64,000 bases of DNA, taken from Papilionanthe hookeriana x Papilionanthe teres. Its lineage: Eukaryota > Streptophyta > Magnoliopsida > Asparagales > Orchidaceae. The notes beneath the pieces were generated by a model. That model had not been told where the DNA came from. It searched no databases and saw nothing but the letters and a program-made list of their open reading frames with translations. The translations under genes were made by a program, and so were the position numbers. The stretch covers positions 40,881,270 through 40,945,269 of the forward strand of contig CM040422.1 in the NCBI GenBank assembly GCA_022702705.1, in the 5' to 3' direction. This document shows positions 1-9,972 of the stretch, piece by piece (positions within the stretch are counted from its first letter, which is position 1; each line of letters begins with the position of its first letter).

Positions 1-2213
1 CTCTCTAATTAGCTTCTTACTTATGTTACTCACCCGAGTCTTGCTTGGTTCCGATCATAGACCTCTCCTTATATCTATTACCTCCCCCACTCGCTCTAAT
101 ACTTCCCCTCCTTTCAGATATCTGAATGTTTGGTCCTCCTATGTTGAGTTCCACAAGATTGTTCAGGAAAAAACTGGCACTGTATTGATCACCCAGACCC
201 TCTCATCAGATTAAGCAGATTACAGATAACTCTCAGTAAAGCTCTCAGGAATTGCAACTTTATAGGAAACCTCCATGAAGCTGTCCAAGTGGCTGAGAAA
301 GAGCTAAATCAAATTGAGTCTAAAATCCAAGCTGGCACTGCTACAGATGAACATTACTTCACTGCACAAAATAATTTGTTGTTGAGCTATCGATAAGCTG
401 GAACAATATCTAAAACAAAAAGCTGCTTTGAACCACTTTATTCATGGGGATAGGAACACTCGGCTTTACCATGCTCGTATAAAATATAGAAGGAAATGTA
501 ATACTATTCACTCTATCCACACAATGATGGCAGGAAACTCATGGAGGACACGAGAGATTGGTTTGGATGCTTGTTACACATTTTGATAGGTTACTTAATC
601 CTCCTCCCGGAACCGCATTGTCTATTGATAGATCTCTTTTCCAGGACAACTTGCATTACACCAATGTACTTGAGTTAACTACCATCCCAATCGAGCAAGA
701 AATGCGGAATGCTATAAAATCAATTGATAGTTCTAAAACCTGCAGGACCGGATGGTTACACAACAGATTTCTATCGAAGGAGTGGAATTTGGTTGGTGGT
801 GATGTGGTGGCAGCTATCCAAAGTTTCTTCCTTGGAAATGATCTTCCCAGTTATTTTTGTGCTTCAAACATTGTGTCGATTCCCAAAAATAATCTTATGC
901 AAAACTGGGATCATTTTAGACCCATCTCCTTGGCATCTGTAATCAGTAAGTTATCAGCAAAATAATTGTGGGGAGACTTCAACCTCATCTTGATAGGTTA
1001 ATATGCATGAATCAATCAGCTTTTGTTAAGGGCGAAGTCAATCTCCGATAATGTGCTACTTGCTCGGGAACTTTTGCTTGATTTGGATAAAGTTCATAGG
1101 GGAGGTAATTTCATATACAAGTTGGATATACAAAAAGCCTATGATACCATTAGCCGGGAGTTTATTGAAGATGTTTTGATTGCTAGAGGTTTCCAGCAAC
1201 GAGTTCGCAATCTCATCTCCAGGTGGCTCCATTCAAATGAACACTCTATTTTATTGAATGGGACTGCCAGAGGCAAATTCCATGCCACCAGAGGTTTAAA
1301 GCAGGGAGACCCACTATCTCCTATCATCTTCATATTAGCTGTTGATTACTTCTCAAGGATGGTTAATCAGACCATTCTGAATAAAAGCTATGCCAGGTAC
1401 CATCATAAATCAAATATTGTTATTTCTCACCTCCTTTATGTAGATGACATCATGGTTTTCTCCAAAGTGCACATAAAGCTGGCTGTGAAAAAGTTAAAAC
1501 ACCGTTTAGACTCCTTCCAACAACAATCCGGAATGCTTTTCAATCCCGAGAAGTGTCAATTGGTATTCTCCAAGCCGACACCTATTTAGATCAAGCAATG
1601 GATTCTGGAGTACACTGGATTTAAATGCAGTACCCCTCCTTTTAAATATCTGGGTGTCCTTCTCACTATGGGCAGAACCAAACAAATTCAATTTGAGGAG
1701 ATTCTCACCAAATTCAGCTCTCAATTGAGCTGTTGGACTAATTCTTTCTTATCAAATGGTGGTAGAATCACACTCCTTAAAAGTATCCTCACAACCTTCC
1801 CCTCCTATCTTCTTCAAATGATTGCTATGAAGAAAAGCACCCAATTACAGTTGGAAAGGGCTTTTAATAGATTTTTATGGGCTGGTCAGAGAACCCAAAA
1901 GCATTGGACTTCTTGGCAAAAGGTCACAAAACCAGTGGCTGCTGGTGGCCTTGGATTCAAAAGCTTTCCTCAAATTCAGCATGTTAATATGTGCAAATTA
2001 TGGATTAATTTCAGAGCCCAAAACTCACTGTGGGCTAAATTTATGATGGGTAAATAGTGCAGGTACTCCCATCCTACTCAAGTGGTCAGGAAATTAGGTG
2101 ACTCTAGAATCTGGGTCAATCTACTTAAGGTGAGAAGTTCTGCTGAAAATCTTTTTATCTGGGAGCTGGGGAGGGGTGAAGTGAATTTTTGGTTGGATAA
2201 CTGGTGTCTTTAG
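1..2213 (+). pseudogene. LINE-A ORF2 (endonuclease end, reverse transcriptase), broken
   Basis: ORF2 of a LINE nicks DNA with an APE-like endonuclease and copies its RNA at the nick (target-primed reverse transcription). Seen here: the endonuclease C-terminus in 23-214; a linker in broken frames at 215-557; RT N-terminal fingers in 558-965 (PISLASVISK); RT palm in 1023-1589 with KLDIQKAYDT near 1122, KQGDPLSP near 1302 and the catalytic YVDD at 1437-1448; and thumb/post-RT in 1668-2057 (YLGVLL, NGGRITLLKS, FNRFLWAGQ, GGLGF). Four or more frameshifts or stops separate the blocks. It ends at the internal deletion near 2213, so zf-RVT and RNase H are absent. It is non-functional. Confidence 0.85.
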
Positions 2214-2323
2214 GGAATGGTCTCCATTAGGTTTTTTGTTAGTTGGGAGCATTTCCATCAATGATTCTGTACTCTCCTTTTATTATTAACTTGTAGGGAG
2301 CCCTCTGTGTTGCTCCTTTTTTT
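1..2323 (+). mobile_element. LINE-A: L1-type plant LINE, 5' part outside window, internally deleted
   Basis: This is the 3' part of a non-LTR retrotransposon; the window edge cuts it inside the ORF2 endonuclease. Recognisable blocks in order are the end of the endonuclease (SDHRPLLISI near base 50), the linker, the reverse transcriptase and the post-RT region up to the NFWLDNW motif near 2185-2205. Right after that the sequence jumps to a 3'-UTR-like stretch (2215-2323, with CTTGTAGGGAGCCC, resembling the 3' ends of LINE-B and LINE-D), so zf-RVT and RNase H are missing. Its closest relative in the window by eye is LINE-D (shared ITSPT/PFRYLNVWSS stretch). The element is dead. Confidence 0.85.
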
Positions 2324-2347
2324 AATATATATATATATATATATATA
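2324..2347. repeat. (TA)n microsatellite at the LINE-A/LINE-B junction
   Basis: An uninterrupted alternating AT tract. It directly joins the 3' end of LINE-A to the 3' end of LINE-B, which lies in the opposite orientation. It may be the original insertion target of LINE-B or a TA-rich tail. Confidence 0.95.
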
Positions 2348-2577
2348 CTTGAAGAAATGGAGCTACATGTTACTTGATAGTAAAAGTTACAAAAGGACTT
2401 GTTTGGGTTTCACAGAGACTCCCAACATCTAGTAGCACCAAAAGGAAATAAACATCAGCTGACTCAAACCCGCTTAACAAACAATAGTACAACAAACACA
2501 ATAGCTAGTAACAAATAAAACAGTGACAAAACAGACCAATCAGGGTGCAATTACCAATCTTGCTCAGGCTCCATAAG

Positions 2578-5500
2578 CTAAAAGACCAGGCCATGTGGAT
2601 GTCTGTTAATTCTGAGATGGGAGAAAGGCATCTGATCACCAACATGCAAGAAGGAGAGGGGAGGGGGAGGTGAGTTAGAAATTCTGCTGATGCAAGAATA
2701 CATTGCTTCCTTAGCTAACCAGTTGGCTGGTTTGTTGCCATCTCTGTATATGAACTGAAATTGGGAGTTGCAACTTCTTCTATAAGCAGTAATTTTATCC
2801 TTCCACTGTTGGAGATGCCAAGGGAAGGAGTCAGCTTCAACTATAGCTTGCAACATATTAGAAGAGTCCACCTCAGCAATAAGGGAAGACCACTGAAAAT
2901 ATGCAGCAAACTTGAAAGTCCAGTAGGCTGCAATGAATTCAGCCTTAAGAGCATCCACAGCAATAATGGGGATTTAAAAGAACAACACACACTTGCCCCT
3001 ATGGTTTCTGAAAACTCTCCCCACCCCAGCTCCATTAGGGGAGAAGCTACCATCAGTGTTTGCCTTAATAAAGGGGTAGAGTGGGTTTTCCCATTTTACA
3101 AGGGTGATGGTCGGTTGTGCCCTCCCAACAGTAAGGGGAAGAGAGCAGAAATTGGGATAATCATTCCAATTGATTAATTTGGTAATGTAAGATAGACTGT
3201 TCCTAGCTACTTTTTTGGAACAAGGGGAGTTGTCCTCAAAGGTAGTTTGGTTTCTGCTCATCCATACAAACCAAGCAATAATGAATGGGACTTCCCCCAG
3301 TTTAGCTTTCTTCCAATCTCCCCAACAGTCAGTAAGGCTCAACCAGGAGAAAGAAATGAGATTCTACTTAAAAAAACTTATGCAATAAGACCATACCTGT
3401 TGAGAGAAAGAACATTCAAAGAAAATATGGTTTGAGGATTCATCACTATTATTGCATAGCCTGCAGCAAGAGGGTCCCCTCAAACCTTTTAACTTGAGGA
3501 GATCATCAGTGGGGAGGACTTTATGAAGCAGCTTCCAGCAGAAAAAGGACATGGAGGGAGATAGATATTTATTCCATATAGCAATATCCTTGGTAGAAGC
3601 CTGCCATTGGAACAGTTTGGAGTAAATTGCTTTAGATAAGCTTTAGGTTCTATAAGCAGTCCAACTGATTCTGTCAGGTCTGGAAGTTTGCAGAGGGATA
3701 GTTGCCACCATCTCAGCAGATTGGGATTGGAGTAAGGACTTGAGCATGGGGAGAGACCATTCTCCATTAGTCCAGCAATCAGTAATAGTCTGCTGGGGGT
3801 TTTTAGTGACATTTGGGGCTGGCAGGAGCCAGTCTTCTGGACACCATCTGTCCAACCAAAAGGATATCTGACCACCACCCAGCTCCCAGGGGAACATATT
3901 GCTGGCTTGAGATCTAACCTTAAGCATATTAGACCAAACTCTAGAGTCTCCCAATTTCCTGGATACCAATTTTGGATGAGTGTCCCTGTAATACTTGCCC
4001 TTCAGGAATTTATCCCAAAGAGAGTTCTGAGACTGAAACTTTATCCATAGCTTGCAGTGGTTTACCTGAGAGCTGCTTCTGACTCTTAAAACCAATTCCC
4101 CCTGCCCATGCAGGTTTGGCAACCTTATGCCAGGAAGTCCAATGGATTTTCTTCCTCTTACCTGACCACAAGAATCTATTGAACAGCCTTTCCATCTGCA
4201 ATTGGGTAGTTTTGGTCATGGAAGTCATTTGGAGGGTGTAAGAGGGGAAAGTGGTGAGAATACTTTAAGGAGAGTGATTCTCCCTCCACTAGATAAAAAT
4301 GAAAGTGACCAGCTAGATAGTTGGTTGTGAATCTTCTGTAGTATAGAGTCAAAGTGGGTCTACATAACTCTTCCTTTAAGTAGAGGTACACCAAGATAGA
4401 ATACTGGGCTTGGGGAATTTCTGAAGCCAGTAAATTCAAGGAGCCAGTTTTTATGACTAAGAGACATTCTTTTATGGCAGATTAGTTGGCACTTATCAAC
4501 ATTAAATTTCAGGCCTGAGGAGGATTGGAACTGCTGGAGGCATTTCAGTATACTCTTGACAGTAATTTTCTGGGCATTAGAGAAAATCATCACATCATCA
4601 GCATAGATGAGGTGAGATATGTGTAAGTTGGACTTGTGATGGTATCTATATGGATGTTGGGAGTACTTAGGGGAGCTGAGCAATCTGGAGAAATAGTCCA
4701 TGGCCAAAATAAAGAGAGAGGGGGATAAAGGGTCTCCTTACTTAAGACCCCTGGTGGCAAAGAAGTTACCCCAAGATTGACCATTAATGAGAATGGAATG
4801 GCTATTGGAGTAGAGCCATCTGTGTATGAGACTGCAAAACGCCTGCGAGAATCCCCAACAGAGATAACACCTCCAACAGAAATTCCCAATTGAGAGTATC
4901 ATAAGCTTTACTGATATCCAGCTTGTAAATGAGAATACCTCCTCTACAGAGCTTATCCAAATCCAACAGCATTTCTTGAGCCAGCAGAACATTATCAGTG
5001 ATAGAACGACCATGGACAAATGCAGACTGGTTGGGTGAGATAATCTTATCCAAAAGAGGCTGCAGTCTAATAACCAGGATCTTACTAATGTTCTTGCTAA
5101 TAACTGAAGTGAGGCTTATAGGCCTGTAGTGATTCCAGGAGGTAACCTTAGCAGATTTAGAAATTAAGACTATGTTGGAGTGATTGAAGTAGTGTGGAAT
5201 GTCCTGCCCCTGGAAGAAGGTCTGGATTGCTTTAATCACATCTATCTTAATAATGTTCCATGCCTTCTTATAGAAGTCTGCAATAAATCCATCAGGACTT
5301 GCTGTCTTGGAACTGTCAATGATGGACAGGGCAGTCTAAATCTCCTGCTCATTAGGGATAACACACAGATCAATATTCCTGGTAATCTGGGCTTCCTGCT
5401 CAAAAAAGATTTTATCTATTTGGGTTCTCTCAGTCTGGGGCTGGTTGAGAATAGATTTGAAGTAATTAACAGCATTAAGAGCAATGGCTGTGTTATCAGT

Positions 5501-6627
5501 TAGTAACCTCCCATCAGTAGAAATGATGTTATGAATGGTGTTACATCTTCTCCTGTGTTTGATATGAGCATGAAAAAATTCTGTGTTACTGTCTCCGTCA
5601 GTAAAAATGTTCACTGCCGCCTTCTGTTTTAACAGAAGTTCTTGAATAGTTGTGGTGGTGAGTAAGTTCTCCTGGGCTTGAAGAAGAAGCCCATCCAGGG
5701 ACTCATCTTCAATAGCTTCCTTCTCCAATTGAACAACTTTTCTATTGGCAGCTTCCACAGCAGAAAAAATATCCCCAAACAAATCGCAGCTCCATTTCCT
5801 GAGACCCTTGCCCACTTTTTGATGAAGCAGGCAAAGTCTAGTCCAGTGATCAGGGTGAGATACACCAGAACACAAGGAAGCCACCACTGTAAGGAATGAA
5901 TCATTATTAGACCAAAAGTTAAGGAATCTGAAAGGGGAGTAATGGCAGGTGGGGGGAGGGGAAGTAATGGTGATGATTAAAGGTCTATGGTCAGAACCAG
6001 CAAGGGGAAGATGGGTCACAAAGGTAAGGAGAAGGTGAGATTGCCAGCAGCATTCACTAGCAACCTGTCCAGTCTCTCCCACAACCTCCCTCTTTTCTAA
6101 GTGAATTCAGGACAAGAGAACCCCAAGTCAAAGAGCCCAGCTTGAGATATGTTATTACAAAAATCATTCATGGTAGTAAGATTTGGGGGCATCCCACCCA
6201 ACTTTTCCGCAGAGTTTGTAATGCAATTAAAATCTCCCCCCACTATCCATGGGGAATCTAGATCTCTTCTATTTTAGTGTAAAGAAGACCACAGCTCCAA
6301 CCTGTCAGTCTTAGAACATCCAGCATAGATAAAAGAGCCCACTACATGCTGACCATTCAGAGAAACTGAAATATGAAGGAGTTGCCTTTGGTCCACCAGC
6401 ACAGACCAAGAGAGTTCATGTCTGCAGAAGCACCAAATTATATTACTTATGTTAGAATAGTGGAAAAATCCAGGGAATTTAAGGAGTATTTTCTCAGGTT
6501 TTTTATGGACCATGGGTTCAAGGAGGACAATGCACCAAAACTTATGTTTCCTATTAAGATTAAGGAGTTTTTAAAGGGATGAAGGGTGAGCAGCCCCTCT
6601 TATGTTCCAGCAAAGGATGTTAATCAT
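2578..6627 (-). pseudogene. LINE-B ORF2: endonuclease-RT-zf-RVT-RNase H, broken
   Basis: The start is taken at the ATG at 6627, which begins MINILCWNIRG, the typical start of plant LINE ORF2 (first strand of the endonuclease fold). The endonuclease runs to about 5960 (GSDHRPLIITI near 5990). The RT covers about 5340-4360, with LDISKAYDT near 4900 and the catalytic YADD at 4594-4605. The post-RT block is about 4230-3640, and a zf-RVT-like block (MSFFCWKLLHKVLPTDD...LKGLRGPSCCRLC) is at 3552-3400. The C-terminal RNase H has NTDGSF near 3070, AEF near 2940 and EVDSSN near 2870. The usual last Asp is replaced in ANWLAKEA. It ends at the TAG at 2578. At least ten frame changes or stops make it inactive. 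Confidence 0.85.
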
Positions 6628-8165
6628 TAGATTTCTTGCTGGGAGGGTAAGGGGATGATTGAGATTTGGATCTGGATCTCCCCCTAGTGTTCACCTAGGG
6701 TGCAGCAGCCAGGATAGAATCCAGCTCCTCAGCAGATGGAGTAGGGTGGAGTCTGAGGAGTTCTTTATTATTTTTCCTTTTCTTTTTGGGAGTAATAACA
6801 TGCCACTCTCCCTCAACCAACTGATTCTCACAAGCATCAGGATCAGAAGAGGTGAGGGGAGAGGTGATAAGTATTGGAGAGACTTCCTCCCTCATCCTAC
6901 CCAAAGGTGAGCAGTCAGAGGGGAGGGGGAAAATAGAGGGGAAGAGGTTGAGGGATCAGATTCAGTGAAAGTGGCAGAGGGTGGGAGTGGATGGCTGGGT
7001 TAGGGGGGGTTGAGTTAGGTAAGGAGCTAGCTAAAGTGGGAGGGATAGCGTGGAAGGAAGTGGAGGTTGGGTAATGGGGAGGTAAGGTATCAGAAGAGGG
7101 AGGGGCTGTAGAAGAATCAGGTAGGCTAGAAGAGGTGGTAGGAGGGGGATAGAGGAGAGTGGGGGCATGATAAGGTGGAGTGGGTAAAAGTTTAGAGGGT
7201 TATATTGCAATAGAAGGAGCAGAAGAGGTTATACCAGGTAACTTAGGTGAGCTGGGAGAGAGAGGGGAAGAAGACACAATTGGTGAGACAGGCCCAAGAA
7301 AACCACCAAAGGGGGCTTGTTGGGAAGGGGCCTGTAGGGGAGGCCCCTCAGAAGGCTTCCTTGAAGGAGGGTGGAGTCTATAGCACCTATTAACTGTATG
7401 CCCAAACATCCTGCAGTGATTTCAATAATAGGGTTGTTGCTCCATTACCACTTCGTTCCAGTAGGCATCATCATCAGAACCCACCCAGAGCCTTTTCACT
7501 TCAGGGAGGGTAACATCTCTTTCCACTAATACACTGGCAGCAGCCGGTCTTGCTTTGTTCTTGGTGGGATTGTCCATCCTCAGAGGAGTTCCCAGAGCCT
7601 TAGCTATATTAAAAAGAGCATTTTGATTAAAGTATCTGAATGTGAGTTATGGGAATTTAAACCAGACGGGAACTACTGGAGGCTCATTTTTTGGATTGAA
7701 CTCAGGAGTCCACTTGATTAATCTCATTTCAGACCCAGTAATAATAATAGCCTTTTTTGCAAAAAGTCTTGTAAAGTCCTCCTCTGTGGACAGCTGTATA
7801 AGAAGGTGTCTTCCATCAAGAAGACCTAGCTGCCAGGTGCCCACAAATTTTAAAGACTCAAAGTATCTCCTCACCAGCTCCATTCTTGGGTGTCCCAGCG
7901 CAAACTTTCCAATAAGAGTGAGTTTTACTTCTTCATTCAGTTGCTCTATATCCTATTCAGAGAAGAAAAGTGCAGGTTCTCCATCTTTTGTCCCAGTTGG
8001 GTAAACAAAAGGACATGTCAACCTACCAACAGTCGCATCATGGAGGTATTGGGGGAAGAAAGTTCCTTCAGGATTAGTTTCAACATTTTTGTTGTTGCCA
8101 ACAACGCTGGCAAAAGTGGCCTTAGACCACTGTATATTAGTGTCCAAATCCAGTGGATGTGCCAT
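6620..8165 (-). pseudogene. LINE-B ORF1: DUF4283-type nucleic-acid-binding protein, broken
   Basis: ORF1 proteins of plant L1 elements coat the element RNA. The start is the ATG at 8165 (MAHPLDLDTN). A DUF4283-like block covers 8040-7640 (KLTLIGKFALGHPRMELVRRYFES, then LLDGRHLLIQL, then MRLIKWTPEFNP, then PVWFKFP). A degenerate zinc-knuckle follows near 7410 (MFGHTVNRCYRLHPP). The C-terminal half is proline/serine-rich, then lysine-rich (TPKKKRKNNKE near 6780). Without the in-frame stop at 6695 the frame would end at a TAA at 6620-6622, overlapping the ORF2 start (ATGATTAA). A TAG near 7953 and several frameshifts break it. Confidence 0.75.
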
Positions 8166-8395
8166 AAATGCAGGAGGAGCCTTCAGCTAGCCAACCAACA
8201 GCCACAAACCACAAAGAAGCTAACCAACCAATCGAATAGTATCCTGACAAAATTTGAAAAAACAAGAACCCGGGAAGGGGAAAAAGGAGCAAAACACCTC
8301 AGACAACCTATCACACCAACAAACTTACCTACCAAAGTCACCACCACACCAACAGAAAGCCACCACCAAGTCACCACTGCCATAGGGACCAGGGA

Positions 8396-8409
8396 AACCC
8401 TAGCAGAGC
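8396..8409 (-). promoter_or_regulatory. 5' UTR motif shared by the LINEs (GCTCTGCTAGGGTT)
   Basis: This 14-base motif lies about 20 bases inside the 5' end of LINE-B. The same 14 bases occur near the 5' ends of LINE-C1 (8486-8499), LINE-D (20248-20261) and LINE-C2 (25839-25852), although the surrounding 5' UTRs differ. On the complementary strand it contains AAACCCTA (telo-box-like) in B, C1 and C2. An internal promoter or initiator role is inferred. Confidence 0.45.
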
Positions 8410-8429
8410 AACTCCCGCCACCTTCCTTT

Positions 8430-8460
8430 TTATATATATGTTTATATATATATATATATA
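8430..8460. repeat. (TA)n microsatellite at the LINE-B/LINE-C1 junction
   Basis: A TA tract with one interruption (ATGTTTA). It abuts the 5' end of LINE-B on the left and the 5' end of LINE-C1 on the right. Confidence 0.9.
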
Positions 8461-8485
8461 AATGGCTGCTGGTAAGGAGGGAGGT

Positions 8486-8499
8486 GCTCTGCTAGGGTT
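8486..8499 (+). promoter_or_regulatory. 5' UTR motif shared by the LINEs (GCTCTGCTAGGGTT)
   Basis: Lies 25 bases after the inferred 5' end of LINE-C1. It is identical to the motif in LINE-B, LINE-D and LINE-C2. A regulatory role is inferred only from conservation and position. Confidence 0.45.
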
Positions 8500-8688
8500 T
8501 GCTTTTGGCGGCTGGTGGTTTGGATGGAGCTGGTAGGTTCTTTCTCCTGTTTCTTCTTCCTGGAGAGACTTCCTCTTGGGTTTTTTTTTGGTTGTTTGGA
8601 AGGGTTTTGTCTTTCCCGGGTTGGAAGATTTTCAATTTTCTATCGTTGCATTGGCTGGTTTGGTGTGGGGAGGGCTTCCTGTCGTTCC

Positions 8689-9971
8689 ATGGCTAACCCT
8701 CGCTCGGCCATATCCTATTGATGCTCGCTACTAATGCTCTGTGGGCTAAAGCTTCTTATGCTGGGGTAGTGGGTATGGGAAACTATGCCCACAAATCCTT
8801 TGACCATTTGGTTTTTCCCCAAGCATTGCATGATACTCGCTTACGGTAGGGGTAATGCCCCTTTCATTAATCCCGTTGGTAACAAGGATGGCTCGCCTGC
8901 TCGTGTTGTTCTCCAAAAATGACATGAAATGTCTTACCGATTCTATTAAGTTTTGTTTGATTGGGAAGTTTCGGATGGGACATCCAAAGATGGAATATGT
9001 AAGGAAGAGTTTTGAGGATTTAAACCTTGCTTGGAAGCCGGAAGCTTGAGCTGCTGGATGGTAGGCATTTGCTCATTAGACTTTCTAATGAGGAAGACTA
9101 TGCAAAAGTTTTTGGCAAACAATCTATCCTAATTGTCGGAACATATATGAAATTATTAAAGTGGACCCCTGAATTTGATCCACTAAAGGAGCCACCTATC
9201 ATCCCCATGTGGTATAAGCTACCTAATCTACCTATCCAATTATATGATCACAATGCTCTATTTAACATAAGTCAAGCACTGGGAACCCCTTTAAAAACAG
9301 ACACTCATACTTTTGATCTAGCTAGACCAGCAGCAGCAAGGGTTTTAGTGGAAAGGGATATTACTCTCCCTGATATCCATAGAGTGTGGGTGAGAACAGA
9401 TGAGGATTTACCTGATGAGGGTTTCGGCGGGGAGGTGGAAGTAGAATTTAAACCATTTTACCGCAAGCACCGTAGAATGTTTGGTCATGAGTTGGAAAAT
9501 TGCTACGGACTTCATCCTCCCGAGCAAGAAGAAACCTTTTAGTAAGCGTAAGGTTAACTTGGCTCCTGGGGATGTGCGAGGTCGAATGCTGAAACTCGTC
9601 TCCGGGGATGTGGTTATTCTCGACCCTCCAAGGACCGAAAGAGGAAGTACGGATTGTGAAGGGGAAAAGAGGATGTGCGGAATGTGAAGGAGCGAGCAAG
9701 GTGTGGTGGAGGGGGTGAAACCATGAAGATTATGAAGTGAATCCCCTCCACGGGATTATCGGGGAAGTGGAAAATAGAATGGAATTGATCGGGGGAAAGA
9801 TTCAAGTGGTGAATGAGGAACTGAAGTCCGGATGGCAAATTCGGAAAAACGAGTAAAAGGAAGAAAAGTAAATCGGAGATACAAAGTCTACCGGAATCCC
9901 AGCCTTTATGTGATCCTCCCGATAGCCCCTCTATCGCTCCTAGGACTAGGGGAAAAGGGAAACTCTTCTAA
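8689..9971 (+). pseudogene. LINE-C1 ORF1: DUF4283-type nucleic-acid-binding protein, broken
   Basis: The start ATG at 8689 is the homologue of the ORF1 start of LINE-C2 (MANPARPYPID). The N-terminus is shifted out of frame. The DUF4283-like block is well preserved over 8920-9330 (KFCLIGKFRMGHPKMEYVRKS, then LLDGRHLLIRLSNEEDY, then MKLLKWTPEFDP, then LPNLPIQLYDHNALFN). The zinc-knuckle region near 9460-9505 reads FYRKHRRMFGHELENC. The two expected Cys codons are CGC and CGT (Arg), so metal binding would be lost. The basic tail (TSKRKKSKSE) lies near 9850 in another frame. The expected stop is TAA at 9969-9971, one base before the ORF2 ATG. Confidence 0.75.
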
Positions 9972-9972
9972 T

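Larger units (their letters stand above)
2348..8430 (-). mobile_element. LINE-B: near-full-length L1-type plant LINE with RNase H
   Basis: The element reads right to left. Its 5' UTR near 8430 contains the shared motif GCTCTGCTAGGGTT, then come ORF1 (from 8165), ORF2 (from 6627) and a 3' UTR ending at 2348. Both ORFs have multiple frame breaks. The edges are set by the (TA)n tracts on both sides. Protein order (DUF4283-like ORF1, endonuclease, RT, zf-RVT, RNase H) matches the plant L1 lineage that carries an archaea-like RNase H. The ORF1 and RNase H sequences differ clearly from LINE-C and LINE-D, so it is a separate family. Confidence 0.85.
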
